This document shows, in pieces, positions 17,143 through 26,499 of a stretch of DNA of 64,000 nucleotides. Position 1 is the stretch's first letter. The number at the start of each line of letters is the position of its first letter. Below the pieces are notes generated by a model that ran no database searches, was not told where the DNA came from, and was given only the letters and a program-made list of their open reading frames with translations. The stretch spans positions 62,001 through 126,000 of the forward strand of contig JAUIIJ010000006.1 in NCBI GenBank assembly GCA_030431825.1, given 5' to 3'. Origin of the DNA: Alphaproteobacteria bacterium. Lineage in GTDB: Bacteria > Pseudomonadota > Alphaproteobacteria > Rhodobacterales > Rhodobacteraceae. Position numbers and translations under genes: made by a program.

Positions 17143-17280
17143 GACCGGCTGTCTCCTCGTTGCGGTTCAGGCGTCATAACGCGCGCATGACCAAGCCTCA
17201 ACAGGAATGCGTTTTCGCCTTTCGTCGCGTGTTGGGCGTTTGTAAGGTCGCGCACGTTTCGATGAGCCGGAGGACGATCT

Positions 17281-19917
17281 GTGGCCAATGTCACGCCAAT
17301 GATGGCGCAGTATCTTGAAATCAAGGCCGAGCATAAGGACTCCCTGCTGTTCTACCGCATGGGCGATTTCTACGAGATGTTCTTTGACGATGCCGTGGCC
17401 GCAGCCGAGGCGCTGGACATTGCACTGACCAAGCGGGGCAAGCATGACGGCGCCGATATTCCGATGTGCGGGGTGCCGGTACATGCGGCCGAGGGGTATT
17501 TTCTGACGCTGATCCGCAAGGGGTTTCGTGTCGCGGTTTGCGAACAGATGGAGAGCCCGGCAGAGGCCAAGAAGCGCGGCTCGAAATCCGTCGTGAAGCG
17601 CGAGGTCGTTCGGCTGGTGACACCCGGCACCTTGACCGAGGACGCCCTGCTCGAAGCCAGGCGGCACAACTTTCTGGCCACCTTTGCCGAGGTGCGCGAC
17701 CAATCTGCCCTGGCCTGGGCCGATATTTCAACCGGCGCATTTCACGTGATGCCGCTGAACCGGTCGCGGCTTGGCCCCGAACTTGCCCGGCTGGCCCCGT
17801 CCGAATTGATCGTCAGCGACTCCGGTGCCGACGGTCTGCATGAGGTCGCCGGAGATCTCGGGATCGCCCTCACCCCGCTGGGACGCTCCAGCTTTGACAG
17901 CTCCGCCGCCGACAAGCGCCTGTGCGCGCTTTTTTCGGTCGGGACGCTCGACGCGTTTGGCAATTTCGGGCGGGCCGAGATTTCGGCGATGGGTGCCCTC
18001 ATCGATTACCTCGACATCACGCAAAAGGGCCGCTTGCCACTCTTGCAGACGCCGGTCCGCGAGTCCGAAGATCGTGTGGTGCAGATCGATGCCGCAACCC
18101 GTCGCAACCTCGAACTCACGCGGTCGCTGTCGGGAAGTCGCGCGGGCTCGCTTCTCGCTGTCATCGACCGCACCGTCACACCGGGTGGCGCGCGGCTGCT
18201 CGAACAGCGCCTGTCGAGCCCCTCGCGCGATCTCGACACAGTGCAATCGCGACTGGCAGCGGTGGATTTCGCGCTTGAGCAAAACCCGGTCTCGAACGAG
18301 TTACGCAAGGCCCTGCGCAAGACCCCAGATCTCGACCGCGCGCTCTCGCGCCTCTCGCTGGATCGTGGCGGCCCGCGCGACCTCGCCGCGGTGCGCAACA
18401 CTCTGGAGCAGGCCGACGTGATCGCCCGCGAATGCCAGACCCAGGACCTGCCGCCACTACTTGCCGCCGCATCCGCCGACCTGACCGGATTTGACGATCT
18501 CGCCGCCCTGCTGGACGCGGCGCTGGTGGCCGAGCCGCCGCTGCTGACCCGGGACGGGGGGTTTGTCGCGGCAGGCTATGACCCGGATCTGGACGAGGCG
18601 CGCACCCTGCGCGACGAAGGACGCTCGGTGATCGCGGGATTGCAGAAACGCTATGCCGAACATACCGGGATCAGCTCGCTCAAGATCAAGCACAACAATG
18701 TTCTTGGCTACTTCATCGAGACAACCTCGACACACGCGCAAAAGATGCTGTCGGCTCCGCTGTCCGAAACCTATATCCACCGCCAGACCACCGCGAACCA
18801 GGTGCGGTTCACAACCGTCGAACTCAGCGAGATGGAGACCAAGATACTGAACGCCGGCAACCGGGCGCTCGAGATCGAAAAGCGGCTCTATGAAAGGCTG
18901 AAAGGCTCTATTCTGGCCGAGGCGGCGCGTTTGAATGCCGCATCGCGCGCGCTTGCAGAGCTTGATCTGGCGACGGCGCTGGCCGAACTGGCGCGAGCCG
19001 AAAACTGGTGTCGCCCGCGGGTCGATGCCAGCCGCAGTTTCGCGATCACCGGCGGGCGGCATCCGGTCGTGGAACATGCGCTGCGCCAGCAGGGAGGCGA
19101 CAGCTTCATCGCCAATGATTGCGACCTGAGCGCCGCCAACGGGGCCGCCATCTGGTTGCTGACCGGTCCCAACATGGCGGGTAAATCGACCTTCCTGCGT
19201 CAGAACGCATTGATCGCGCTGCTGGCGCAAATGGGTAGCCATGTCCCGGCCAGCGCCGCCCATATCGGCATCGTCAGCCAGCTCTTCAGCCGCGTGGGCG
19301 CATCCGATGATCTGGCGCGCGGGCGTTCGACATTCATGGTCGAGATGGTGGAAACCGCCGCCATCCTCAACCAGGCGGACGATCGGGCGCTGGTCATTCT
19401 CGATGAAATCGGGCGAGGCACGGCGACATATGACGGGCTGTCGATCGCATGGGCAACGCTGGAACATCTGCACGCCAGCAACCAGTGCCGGGCGCTCTTC
19501 GCTACGCATTATCACGAGTTGACGGCACTGGCCGGCAAGCTCTCGGGCGTGGAGAACGCCACCGTGGCAGTCAAGGAATGGCAGGGCGACGTCATTTTCC
19601 TGCATGAGGTGCGGCGGGGCGCGGCGGACCGTTCCTACGGGGTGCAGGTCGCGCAATTGGCGGGGCTTCCGCAATCGGTGCTGGACCGGGCGCGAGTCGT
19701 TCTCAAGGCACTGGAAGAAGGCGAACGTGAAGGCGGCCGCAGCCAGAAGGCCCTGATCGACGATTTGCCACTGTTCTCTGCAGCGCCATCACCTGCGCCG
19801 CCCGCGCCGGTGAAATCCGCAGCCCTTGATCTGCTCGAAAGCGTTCATCCGGACGAACTGACGCCCAGGGCGGCGCTGGACCTGGTCTATAAACTGAAAG
19901 AAGCGGCCAGCAGCTGA
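17281..19917 (+). CDS. mutS: DNA mismatch repair protein MutS
   Basis: 878 residues from a GTG start with GGAGGA ribosome-binding site upstream. The mismatch-binding N-terminal domain is intact, with the Phe-x-Glu motif in YRMGDFYEMFFDDA. The C-terminal ATPase shows Walker A GPNMAGKSTFLRQ (about residue 630), the Walker B region VILDEIGRGT and the following ATHYHEL. MutS recognises mismatches and recruits MutL. It stands alone here, with convergent grpE 31 bp downstream. Confidence 0.97.
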   Translation: MANVTPMMAQYLEIKAEHKDSLLFYRMGDFYEMFFDDAVAAAEALDIALTKRGKHDGADIPMCGVPVHAAEGYFLTLIRKGFRVAVCEQMESPAEAKKRGSKSVVKREVVRLVTPGTLTEDALLEARRHNFLATFAEVRDQSALAWADISTGAFHVMPLNRSRLGPELARLAPSELIVSDSGADGLHEVAGDLGIALTPLGRSSFDSSAADKRLCALFSVGTLDAFGNFGRAEISAMGALIDYLDITQKGRLPLLQTPVRESEDRVVQIDAATRRNLELTRSLSGSRAGSLLAVIDRTVTPGGARLLEQRLSSPSRDLDTVQSRLAAVDFALEQNPVSNELRKALRKTPDLDRALSRLSLDRGGPRDLAAVRNTLEQADVIARECQTQDLPPLLAAASADLTGFDDLAALLDAALVAEPPLLTRDGGFVAAGYDPDLDEARTLRDEGRSVIAGLQKRYAEHTGISSLKIKHNNVLGYFIETTSTHAQKMLSAPLSETYIHRQTTANQVRFTTVELSEMETKILNAGNRALEIEKRLYERLKGSILAEAARLNAASRALAELDLATALAELARAENWCRPRVDASRSFAITGGRHPVVEHALRQQGGDSFIANDCDLSAANGAAIWLLTGPNMAGKSTFLRQNALIALLAQMGSHVPASAAHIGIVSQLFSRVGASDDLARGRSTFMVEMVETAAILNQADDRALVILDEIGRGTATYDGLSIAWATLEHLHASNQCRALFATHYHELTALAGKLSGVENATVAVKEWQGDVIFLHEVRRGAADRSYGVQVAQLAGLPQSVLDRARVVLKALEEGEREGGRSQKALIDDLPLFSAAPSPAPPAPVKSAALDLLESVHPDELTPRAALDLVYKLKEAASS

Positions 19918-19948
19918 CCGCTTCTTGCAGACCGGAAAGACTTCGAAA

Positions 19949-20512
19949 TCAGGAAGCGGGCGCGGACGAAACGCCAACCTGCGCCGGGCGCAGCAGACGA
20001 TCATGCAGCATGAAACCTTCCGCCGAGACCTGAATGATGTCGCCCGCCCGCGTGCCCGGCAGCGGCGCCTCGAACATCGCCTCGTGCAGCTTGGGGTCGA
20101 ACCGTTCACCGACCTCGGGCGAAATGATCTCGATCCCGTGCTTGCCGAATACGTTGATCAATTCGCGCATCGTCAATTCGATGCCTTCGATCATCGCCGC
20201 AGAGGCCGCGCGCTGCTCCTCGGTTACGGACTCCAGCGCGCGCTTCATGTTGTCATAGACCGGCAGGACATCGCGCGCCAAACGCGAGCCGCCGTAGCGC
20301 TCGGCTTCGACACGGGCGCGTTCGGACCGTTTGCGCGAGTTCTCGGCCTCGGCCAGTGTCCGCATGTAGCGGTCCTTGTAATCGTCGCGTTCCGCCCGCA
20401 GCGAATCCAGTTCGATTGCCTCTTCGTCAAGCTCTGCCAGTTCTTCTGCGTCTGCGTCGGCCTCCATAGCCGCGAGATCATCCAGAAAATCATCGTTCTT
20501 TGGCTCTGCCAT
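19949..20512 (-). CDS. grpE: Nucleotide exchange factor GrpE
   Basis: 187 residues. The N-terminal acidic region leads into a long coiled-coil (about residues 25-90, ELDSLRAERDDYKDRYMRTL and following). The conserved C-terminal block VFGKHGIEIISPEVGERFDPKLHEA and AGDIIQVSAEGFMLHDRLLRPA is intact. GrpE stimulates ADP release from DnaK. It lies 9 bp after hrcA in a two-gene heat-shock operon; dnaK and dnaJ are not in the window. Confidence 0.95.
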   Translation of the reverse strand: MAEPKNDDFLDDLAAMEADADAEELAELDEEAIELDSLRAERDDYKDRYMRTLAEAENSRKRSERARVEAERYGGSRLARDVLPVYDNMKRALESVTEEQRAASAAMIEGIELTMRELINVFGKHGIEIISPEVGERFDPKLHEAMFEAPLPGTRAGDIIQVSAEGFMLHDRLLRPAQVGVSSAPAS

Positions 20513-20521
20513 ATTTCACCT

Positions 20522-21586
20522 CTAACTGCGGTCGGAAATCATCCGGCCTACCAGCTGCGCCGTATAGTCCACAATAGGTACGATCCGCCCGTAATTGAGG
20601 CGCGTTGGGCCAATCACGCCCACCGCGCCAATTATCTTTCGATCAGCGTTCATATAGGGAGACACCACCAAAGAGGAACCCGAAAGTGAGAAAAGTTTGT
20701 TCTCCGAGCCGATAAAAATGCGTACGCCCTCGCCTTCCTCGGTCAGTTGCAGGAATTCCTCGATGTCGCGCTTGCGCTCAAGATCGTTAAACAGGCTGCG
20801 AATGCGTTCCAGCTCGTCTCCATTGTCCTCGCCGCCCAGCAGATTCGCCCGTCCGCGCACGATCAACCGGGCAGCATCCTTGCCTTCTCCCTCCCAAACG
20901 GCGAGACCGCTTTCGACCATCTCCTGCGCCAGCCGGTCGATTTCCTGGCGGCGTGCGTTGATCTCGGATTGGATCTTTTTGCGTACTTCACTCAACGTGC
21001 GACCTTCGATCAGCGCATTCAGGAAATTCGCTGCCTCGCGCATCGAACTGGGGGTCTGGCCTGGCGGCGGCGTGAACAGGCGATTCTCGACGTGACCATC
21101 GGCGAAAACGATCACCACCAGCGCGCGGTCATGGGCCAGCGACACAAACTCGATATGCCGGATCGCGGCCTCATGTTTGGGCGTCAGAACCAGCGACGCG
21201 CCCTGCGTCACACCCGAAAGCGCCGCACCCAGACGGTCGAGCATGTTGCCGACATCGTTCGAATTGCTCTTGACCGTGTCGTCCAGCATCTTGCGGTCGG
21301 TGTCGTGCAGATCGCCCACCTCGAGCAACCCGTCGACAAACATCCGCAACCCCGCCTGGGTGGGAATGCGTCCCGCACTCACATGGGGGCTGTCGAGCAG
21401 GCCGAGATATTCGAGATCCTGCATCACATTGCGAATTGTCGCCGCGCTGACCTTTTCGTCGAGGGTACGGGTCAGGGTCCGGCTGCCGATCGGATCGCCA
21501 GTTTCAAGATATCCTTCAACCACTCGCCGAAACACTTCGCGCGAGCGGTCATTCAACTCGTTCAACAGCTTCGTAGCATCGCTCAT
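20522..21586 (-). CDS. hrcA: Heat-inducible transcription repressor HrcA
   Basis: 354 residues starting at ATG 21586 (MSDATKLLNELNDR). The N-terminal winged helix reads VSAATIRNVMQDLEYLGLLDSPHVSAGRIPTQ, a signature of HrcA, followed by the GAF-like inserted domain and dimerisation helices. HrcA normally represses groESL through CIRCE elements and needs GroEL to fold. No CIRCE inverted repeat is visible upstream of this operon. An in-frame start 15 codons upstream would overlap the predicted -10 element. Confidence 0.95.
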   Translation of the reverse strand: MSDATKLLNELNDRSREVFRRVVEGYLETGDPIGSRTLTRTLDEKVSAATIRNVMQDLEYLGLLDSPHVSAGRIPTQAGLRMFVDGLLEVGDLHDTDRKMLDDTVKSNSNDVGNMLDRLGAALSGVTQGASLVLTPKHEAAIRHIEFVSLAHDRALVVIVFADGHVENRLFTPPPGQTPSSMREAANFLNALIEGRTLSEVRKKIQSEINARRQEIDRLAQEMVESGLAVWEGEGKDAARLIVRGRANLLGGEDNGDELERIRSLFNDLERKRDIEEFLQLTEEGEGVRIFIGSENKLFSLSGSSLVVSPYMNADRKIIGAVGVIGPTRLNYGRIVPIVDYTAQLVGRMISDRS

Positions 21587-21609
21587 GGGATCATCCTTGG
21601 CTGGTTCGC

Positions 21610-21638
21610 CATTAAAGTCCACTGGTTGCAAAGGTCAA
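21610..21638 (-). promoter_or_regulatory. Predicted sigma-70-type promoter of hrcA-grpE
   Basis: On the minus strand, TTGACC (plus-strand 21633-21638) and TTAATG (21610-21615) are separated by 17 bp. The -10 element ends about 23 bp before the hrcA ATG. This supports the shorter HrcA start. Pattern match only. Confidence 0.4.
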
Positions 21639-21699
21639 TCGGGGTTGCATAACGGTCTTGCCGGACTGTATTCCGACGCCAACAAATAAAGGAGAGATC

Positions 21700-22410
21700 A
21701 TGCGCCCCTCTGGTCGAGATCTAAGCGAAATGCGTCCGGTTTCCATAGAAACGGGATTTACTAAACACGCCGAAGGATCGTGCCTGATCAAGGTCGGCGA
21801 TACCCATGTGCTCTGTACGGCGACGATCGAGGATCGCGTGCCGCCGTTCATCAAGGGGTCGGGGCTGGGCTGGGTCACGGCGGAATACGGCATGCTGCCC
21901 CGCGCCACCAACACCCGCATGCGCCGCGAGGCCGCATCGGGCAAGCAAGGCGGCCGCACCGTGGAAATCCAGCGCCTGATCGGCCGCGCCCTGCGCGCCG
22001 GCGTTGATCGTGTGGCCCTTGGCGAGCGCCAGATCACCATCGACTGCGACGTGCTTCAGGCCGATGGCGGCACCCGCTGCGCCGCCATCACCGGCGGCTG
22101 GACCGCGCTTCGCCTGGCTGTAAACAAGCTCATGAAGGCCGGCGACGTGATCAGCGATCCGCTTGTCGATCCGGTCGCGGCCGTATCCTGCGGCATTTAT
22201 GCCGGGCAGCCTGTGCTGGACCTGGACTATCCGGAAGACAGCGAAGCCGGTGTCGATGGCAATTTCATCATGACAGGTTCGGGCAAGCTGATCGAGGTGC
22301 AGATGTCGGCCGAAGGGTCGGTCTTTTCCCGTGACCAGATGAATCAGCTGCTCGACCTGGCGCAAAAAGGTGTCGACGAGCTCGTCGCCACGCAAAAGGC
22401 CGCGACATGA
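21700..22410 (+). CDS. rph: Ribonuclease PH
   Basis: 236 residues from ATG 21700 with AAAGGAG upstream ([15 protein letters not shown]). Residues of the phosphorolytic RNase fold are intact, including [14 protein letters not shown] and [23 protein letters not shown]. RNase PH trims tRNA 3' ends with phosphate. It overlaps rdgB by 4 bp; rph-rdgB-hemW form one operon, divergent from hrcA. Confidence 0.96.
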   Translation: MRPSGRDLSEMRPVSIETGFTKHAEGSCLIKVGDTHVLCTATIEDRVPPFIKGSGLGWVTAEYGMLPRATNTRMRREAASGKQGGRTVEIQRLIGRALRAGVDRVALGERQITIDCDVLQADGGTRCAAITGGWTALRLAVNKLMKAGDVISDPLVDPVAAVSCGIYAGQPVLDLDYPEDSEAGVDGNFIMTGSGKLIEVQMSAEGSVFSRDQMNQLLDLAQKGVDELVATQKAAT

Positions 22411-23018
22411 CCCGCAAATTTGCAGGCGATCGGTTGCTGGTCGCCACGCATAACGCTGGCAAGCTGGAAGAAATGGCGCAACTCCTGCAACCTTTCGGCG
22501 TCACCGTCGTAGGTGCTGCCGAGATGGATTTGCCTGAACCGGAAGAGACCGAGACCACATTTGTCGGAAATGCGCGCATCAAGGCGCACGCGGCGGCCAG
22601 GGCGACGGGTCTTCCTGCGCTTTCCGACGATTCCGGTATCCGGATCGACGCATTGGGCGGCGCGCCCGGCGTGCATACGGCGGATTGGGCCGAGACACCG
22701 AATGGGCGCGACTTTGTCATGGCGATGGAACGCACACATCGCGAGCTGGAGGCGATCGACGCACCCCACCCGCGCAAGGCGCAGTTCTGTTGCACGCTCG
22801 TCCTCGCCTGGCCTGATGGCCATGACGAGGTGTTCGAAGGTGTCATGCCCGGCCAGGTGGTCTGGCCCATGCGCGGTGACCGGGGACATGGCTATGATCC
22901 GATCTTTGTTCCCGATGGCTATGACATGACCTTCGGGCAGATGGATCGTTGGGAAAAGAACCGGATCAGCCACCGCGCCAGGGCGACACAACAGCTTGTC
23001 GCGGGTTGCTTTGACTGA
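22407..23018 (+). CDS. rdgB: dITP/XTP pyrophosphatase (non-canonical purine NTP hydrolase)
   Basis: 203 residues of the HAM1/RdgB family. The substrate-binding N-terminus [12 protein letters not shown], the central [24 protein letters not shown] and the C-terminal [10 protein letters not shown] with [13 protein letters not shown] are all conserved. It hydrolyses dITP, ITP and XTP to monophosphates, preventing misincorporation. Coupled to rph (ATGA overlap). The hemW start overlaps its 3' end. Confidence 0.95.
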   Translation: MTRKFAGDRLLVATHNAGKLEEMAQLLQPFGVTVVGAAEMDLPEPEETETTFVGNARIKAHAAARATGLPALSDDSGIRIDALGGAPGVHTADWAETPNGRDFVMAMERTHRELEAIDAPHPRKAQFCCTLVLAWPDGHDEVFEGVMPGQVVWPMRGDRGHGYDPIFVPDGYDMTFGQMDRWEKNRISHRARATQQLVAGCFD

Positions 23019-24171
23019 CGAAGACTGGCGGCAGGGCGGGTTCGGACTCTATGTTCACTGGCCCTTTTGCCAGGCCAAATGCCCCTACTGCGACTTCAAC
23101 AGCCACGTGTCGCGCCAGATCGACCAATCCGCATGGTGCGATGCCTATCTTTCCGAACTTGAGCGCACCGCTATCGAAACGCCGGACCGGGTCCTGAACT
23201 CCATATTTTTCGGCGGCGGCACGCCCAGCCTGATGAACCCCTACACCGTGGCGCGCATCGTCGAGGCGGCGTGCCGTCACTGGACTCCGGCCAACGACAT
23301 CGAAATCACGCTCGAGGCCAACCCCGGCTCGGTCGAGGCCGCGCGGTTCGGCGGGTTTCGGGATGCAGGTGTCAACCGGGTCTCGATGGGTGTGCAGGCC
23401 CTGAACGACACGGATCTGAAACGACTCGGACGGCTTCATTCGGTTGCCGAGGCGCGCGCCGCGTTCGACATCGCCCGCGCTTGCTTTGACCGGGTGAGCT
23501 TTGATCTGATCTATGCCCGTCAGGACCAGACGCCGCAACAATGGCAAGATGAATTGAACACCGCGCTGTCGATGGCGGTCGACCACCTGTCGCTGTATCA
23601 GCTCACCATCGAGAACGGCACCGCCTTTGGCGATCGTTTTGCCAGGGGGACGCTTCGGGGGCTTCCCGACGATGATCGCGCTGCCGACATGTATGAAATC
23701 ACCCAGGCGACCTGCACCGCGCATGGCTTGCCCATGTACGAAGTGTCAAATCACGCCCGGCCCGGATCGGAGTCGAGGCATAACATGATATACTGGACCG
23801 GCGGCGATTACGTCGGCATCGGCCCCGGCGCCCACGGGCGTGTGACGATCAACGGATTGCGACACGCGACAGAATCGGCAAGCATGCCCGCAGACTGGCT
23901 CGGCTTGGTGGCTCAGGGCAATGGCGAGACCAAGCGCCAACCGCTTACAGGGCTGGAACAGGCAGAAGAATACCTCATGATGGGGTTGCGTATTCGTTCA
24001 GGCATAGATGTTGTGCGCTACGAGACTCTTGCCAAACGGCCGCTTGACGCTGCTGCACGGAATTCGCTCTCTGATCTTGGACTGATCCAGGATCTTGGGG
24101 ACCGCATTATCGTTCAGGATCAGGGGTTTATGGTTCTGAACGCCATAATTTCCGAGTTTCTCGTCGGTTAA
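23011..24171 (+). CDS. hemW: Radical SAM heme chaperone HemW (coproporphyrinogen III oxidase-like)
   Basis: 386 residues if translation starts at TTG 23011 ([16 protein letters not shown]). A TTG five codons earlier is possible. The radical-SAM cluster motif is CQAKCPYC (CxxxCxYC variant), followed by the family block FFGGGTPSLM and EANPGS. The HemW family was long annotated as oxygen-independent coproporphyrinogen oxidase but lacks the HemN N-terminal extension. Known members bind heme and deliver it to respiratory enzymes. Its TAA overlaps the parB stop on the opposite strand in a TTAA palindrome. Confidence 0.92.
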   Translation: MTDEDWRQGGFGLYVHWPFCQAKCPYCDFNSHVSRQIDQSAWCDAYLSELERTAIETPDRVLNSIFFGGGTPSLMNPYTVARIVEAACRHWTPANDIEITLEANPGSVEAARFGGFRDAGVNRVSMGVQALNDTDLKRLGRLHSVAEARAAFDIARACFDRVSFDLIYARQDQTPQQWQDELNTALSMAVDHLSLYQLTIENGTAFGDRFARGTLRGLPDDDRAADMYEITQATCTAHGLPMYEVSNHARPGSESRHNMIYWTGGDYVGIGPGAHGRVTINGLRHATESASMPADWLGLVAQGNGETKRQPLTGLEQAEEYLMMGLRIRSGIDVVRYETLAKRPLDAAARNSLSDLGLIQDLGDRIIVQDQGFMVLNAIISEFLVG

Positions 24172-25055
24172 CTGCCGCTGAGCAGACGGCAAAGCGTATC
24201 CAGATCGTCCAGATTGCCATACCTGATCGAAATTTCGCCGGAATCCTGACCCGGCTTGTGTGTAATCGCGACCTTCATCCCCAGGTTAGCCGACAGATCC
24301 GCTTCAAGCGCGCGGGTATCCGCATCTTTTTCCACCGAAGCAGCCTGTTTCTTTTTCCGTGTCTGCAGTTCGCCCGATGCCTGCTTTTTCACAAGTGCCT
24401 CGGTCGCGCGCACCGAAAGTCCGCCCTTGACGATGGCCCGCGCCAATGCAGACGGATCCTCTGAGGTGATCAACGCGCGTGCGTGACCTGCGGTCAACAC
24501 CCCCTCTTGCAGCATATCCTGCACATCCGCCGGCAACGTCAGCAACCGCATCAGGTTTGCGATATGGCTACGGCTTTTGCCGAGTGCTTCGGCCAACCGT
24601 TCCTGGGTGTGACCAAAGTTTTCCATCAACTGCTTGTAGCCCGCCGCCTCTTCAACCGCGTTCAGATCGGCACGCTGGATATTTTCGATGATGGCGACTT
24701 CCAAGACCTCGACGTCATCGAAATCGCGCACCAGAACCGGGATTTCATGCAGCTGGGCCTTTTGCGAGGCGCGCCATCGACGTTCGCCCGCAACGATTTC
24801 ATAGGTCCCGCCCGCACGCGGGCGTACGATGAGCGGCTGAAGAACTCCCTTTTCCTTGATCGACGCGGTGAGATCGTCAAGTTCTTCCTGTGCAAACCTC
24901 CGGCGGGGCTGGTTCGGATTGGCAAAGAGCTTTTCGATCGGCACGTGAATATCCGGGCCAGCGTGGCGATCCTGGGTCTGGCTCTCGGTCGAGACATCCG
25001 CCATCAATGCCGAAAGACCGCGGCCCAACCCGCGAGGCTTTACCTTGTTGTCCAT
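24168..25055 (-). CDS. parB: Chromosome partitioning protein ParB
   Basis: 295 residues. N-terminal KPRGLGRGLSALM tag, which in ParB proteins contacts ParA, then the CTPase/ParB box with GERRWRASQKA, and the helix-turn-helix QERLAEALGKSRSHIANLMRLL. A C-terminal dimerisation domain follows. ParB binds parS and spreads as a CTP-dependent clamp. Two perfect parS sites are present at 26446 and 28351. The gene follows parA by 21 bp. Confidence 0.96.
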   Translation of the reverse strand: MDNKVKPRGLGRGLSALMADVSTESQTQDRHAGPDIHVPIEKLFANPNQPRRRFAQEELDDLTASIKEKGVLQPLIVRPRAGGTYEIVAGERRWRASQKAQLHEIPVLVRDFDDVEVLEVAIIENIQRADLNAVEEAAGYKQLMENFGHTQERLAEALGKSRSHIANLMRLLTLPADVQDMLQEGVLTAGHARALITSEDPSALARAIVKGGLSVRATEALVKKQASGELQTRKKKQAASVEKDADTRALEADLSANLGMKVAITHKPGQDSGEISIRYGNLDDLDTLCRLLSGS

Positions 25056-25076
25056 CTGCTACGCTCCTCGAATGGC

Positions 25077-25883
25077 TCAGGCGGCCATCAGCCTGTGTTT
25101 GCTCGTTATTTCCTGCGCCAGCGCCCGATACGCTTCGGCACCTTGCGAATTGCTGTCATAGTTCAGCACCGGCATCGCATAGGATGGCGCCTCGCTGACC
25201 CTGACATTGCGCGGAATCAGCGTCTGGAACACCAGATCGCCCAGATTGTCCCGCGCATCCTCTTCAACCTGCCGGGACAAGTTGTTGCGTCTGTCGAACA
25301 TAGTCAACACAATACCTTCGATTCTCAGCCCCGGATTCGCCGATTGCCGAACCTCGCGAACAGACAGCATCAATTGCGACAATCCCTCCAGCGCAAAGAA
25401 CTCGCTCTGCAGGGGTACAAGCACGGAATGTGCCGCGACCATGGCGTTCACGGTCAGCAGATTGAGCGATGGCGGGCAATCAATCAGGATATAATCAAAG
25501 CCGAACGCACCCATGTCAGGTTGCCGCAGCGCGTCATGCAGCAGAAAGATGCGCCGCTCATTTGAAATCAGGTCGATATCCGCCGAGCTGAGATCCACCG
25601 TCGCGGGCACGATACACAGCCCGTCATGCGCGGTATCCTGGATAACACGATCAAGCGGCAGCTCTCCGACCAGCAGATCATATGTTGTCGCTTCGCGCGC
25701 ATCGGCGTCGATCCCGAGCCCGGTCGATGCGTTCCCCTGAGGATCGAGATCAACCACCAGAACGCGCAAACCCATTTCTGCCAGCGCCGCCGCGAGATTG
25801 ATCGAGGTTGTCGTTTTGCCCACCCCGCCCTTCTGATTGGCAATGGCGATGATCTGAGGAGATGTTTGGGAATAGTCAGACAC
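25077..25883 (-). CDS. parA: Chromosome partitioning ATPase ParA
   Basis: 268 residues. Deviant Walker A motif NQKGGVGKTTTSINLAAAL near residue 17, the LVVDLDPQGNASTGLG segment, and the Walker B region DYILIDCPPSLNLLT. ParA drives segregation of the ParB-parS complex. Part of the minus-strand run mnmE-mnmG-rsmG-parA-parB; start overlaps the rsmG stop by 8 bp. Confidence 0.97.
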   Translation of the reverse strand: MSDYSQTSPQIIAIANQKGGVGKTTTSINLAAALAEMGLRVLVVDLDPQGNASTGLGIDADAREATTYDLLVGELPLDRVIQDTAHDGLCIVPATVDLSSADIDLISNERRIFLLHDALRQPDMGAFGFDYILIDCPPSLNLLTVNAMVAAHSVLVPLQSEFFALEGLSQLMLSVREVRQSANPGLRIEGIVLTMFDRRNNLSRQVEEDARDNLGDLVFQTLIPRNVRVSEAPSYAMPVLNYDSNSQGAEAYRALAQEITSKHRLMAA

Positions 25884-26499
25884 GCGATATTCCTTTGACT
25901 TTCAAGATGACGGATCCCGCCTCGGTCGCGCTTGCTATGGGCTCGTATTCAAAACGCCAAGACCGCTGCGCTTCGGCAACTTCCTTTTGCCACGACACAC
26001 CCTTTGGGAACAACGCCATTCCGCCGGTTGACAGGTGCCTTTCGGCAAATTCCAGCAACCCCGACAGATTCGTGAGCGCCCGCGCCGACAGCGTGGTCGC
26101 CTTCTGGGGCGCGACCGCTTCGATACGTTTCGGAATGACCGCACAAGACACCCCGGTTTCGCGTATCGCGGTACGCAGAAACGCGCATTTTCGCTGGTCG
26201 CTTTCGATTAATGTGACATCGGCGTCCGCATTGTCCTCTGCGGCCAGAATTGCCACGATCATGCCTGGAAATCCGCCGCCGCTCCCGAGGTCGACCCATC
26301 GGGTCGACCGTGGTCTCAAACGATATACTTGAATGGAATCAACGACATGTCGCGACCAGAGATCCTTGAGGCTATTCCGGGAAACGAGATTGATCCTGGG
26401 ATTCCACTTTTGAACCAGCGCCTCGAAACACTCAAGGCGTTCCAATGTTTCACGTGAAACATTCAGGATTTCGCGCTGATCATCCCGGCCCGGCGTCAT
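25876..26499 (-). CDS. rsmG: 16S rRNA (guanine-N7) methyltransferase RsmG
   Basis: 207 residues. SAM-binding motif [18 protein letters not shown] and the [19 protein letters not shown] family block identify RsmG, which methylates 16S rRNA near position 527. The N-terminal residues [10 protein letters not shown] are encoded by a perfect parS site (26446-26461), so the DNA element constrains the protein sequence. Start overlaps the mnmG stop (ATGA). Confidence 0.95.
   Translation of the reverse strand: MTPGRDDQREILNVSRETLERLECFEALVQKWNPRINLVSRNSLKDLWSRHVVDSIQVYRLRPRSTRWVDLGSGGGFPGMIVAILAAEDNADADVTLIESDQRKCAFLRTAIRETGVSCAVIPKRIEAVAPQKATTLSARALTNLSGLLEFAERHLSTGGMALFPKGVSWQKEVAEAQRSWRFEYEPIASATEAGSVILKVKGISRV
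26446..26461. other. parS site 1 (ParB binding)
   Basis: TGTTTCACGTGAAACA, a perfect match to the bacterial parS consensus, inside the 5' end of rsmG. ParB is encoded 1.4 kb away. It lies about 5.1 kb from the putative oriC, the usual origin-proximal placement. Confidence 0.95.

Noticed and set aside
15118-17190. 690-aa open frame antisense to maeB
   Set aside because: It exactly shadows a well-conserved gene on the other strand; long antisense frames are common at this GC content and the translation has no protein-like features.
18457-19674. 405-aa open frame antisense to mutS
   Set aside because: Covers the MutS ATPase region; no independent coding evidence.
21587-21699. CIRCE element before hrcA
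   Set aside because: No TTAGCACTC-N9-GAGTGCTAA-like inverted repeat is present in the intergenic sequence.
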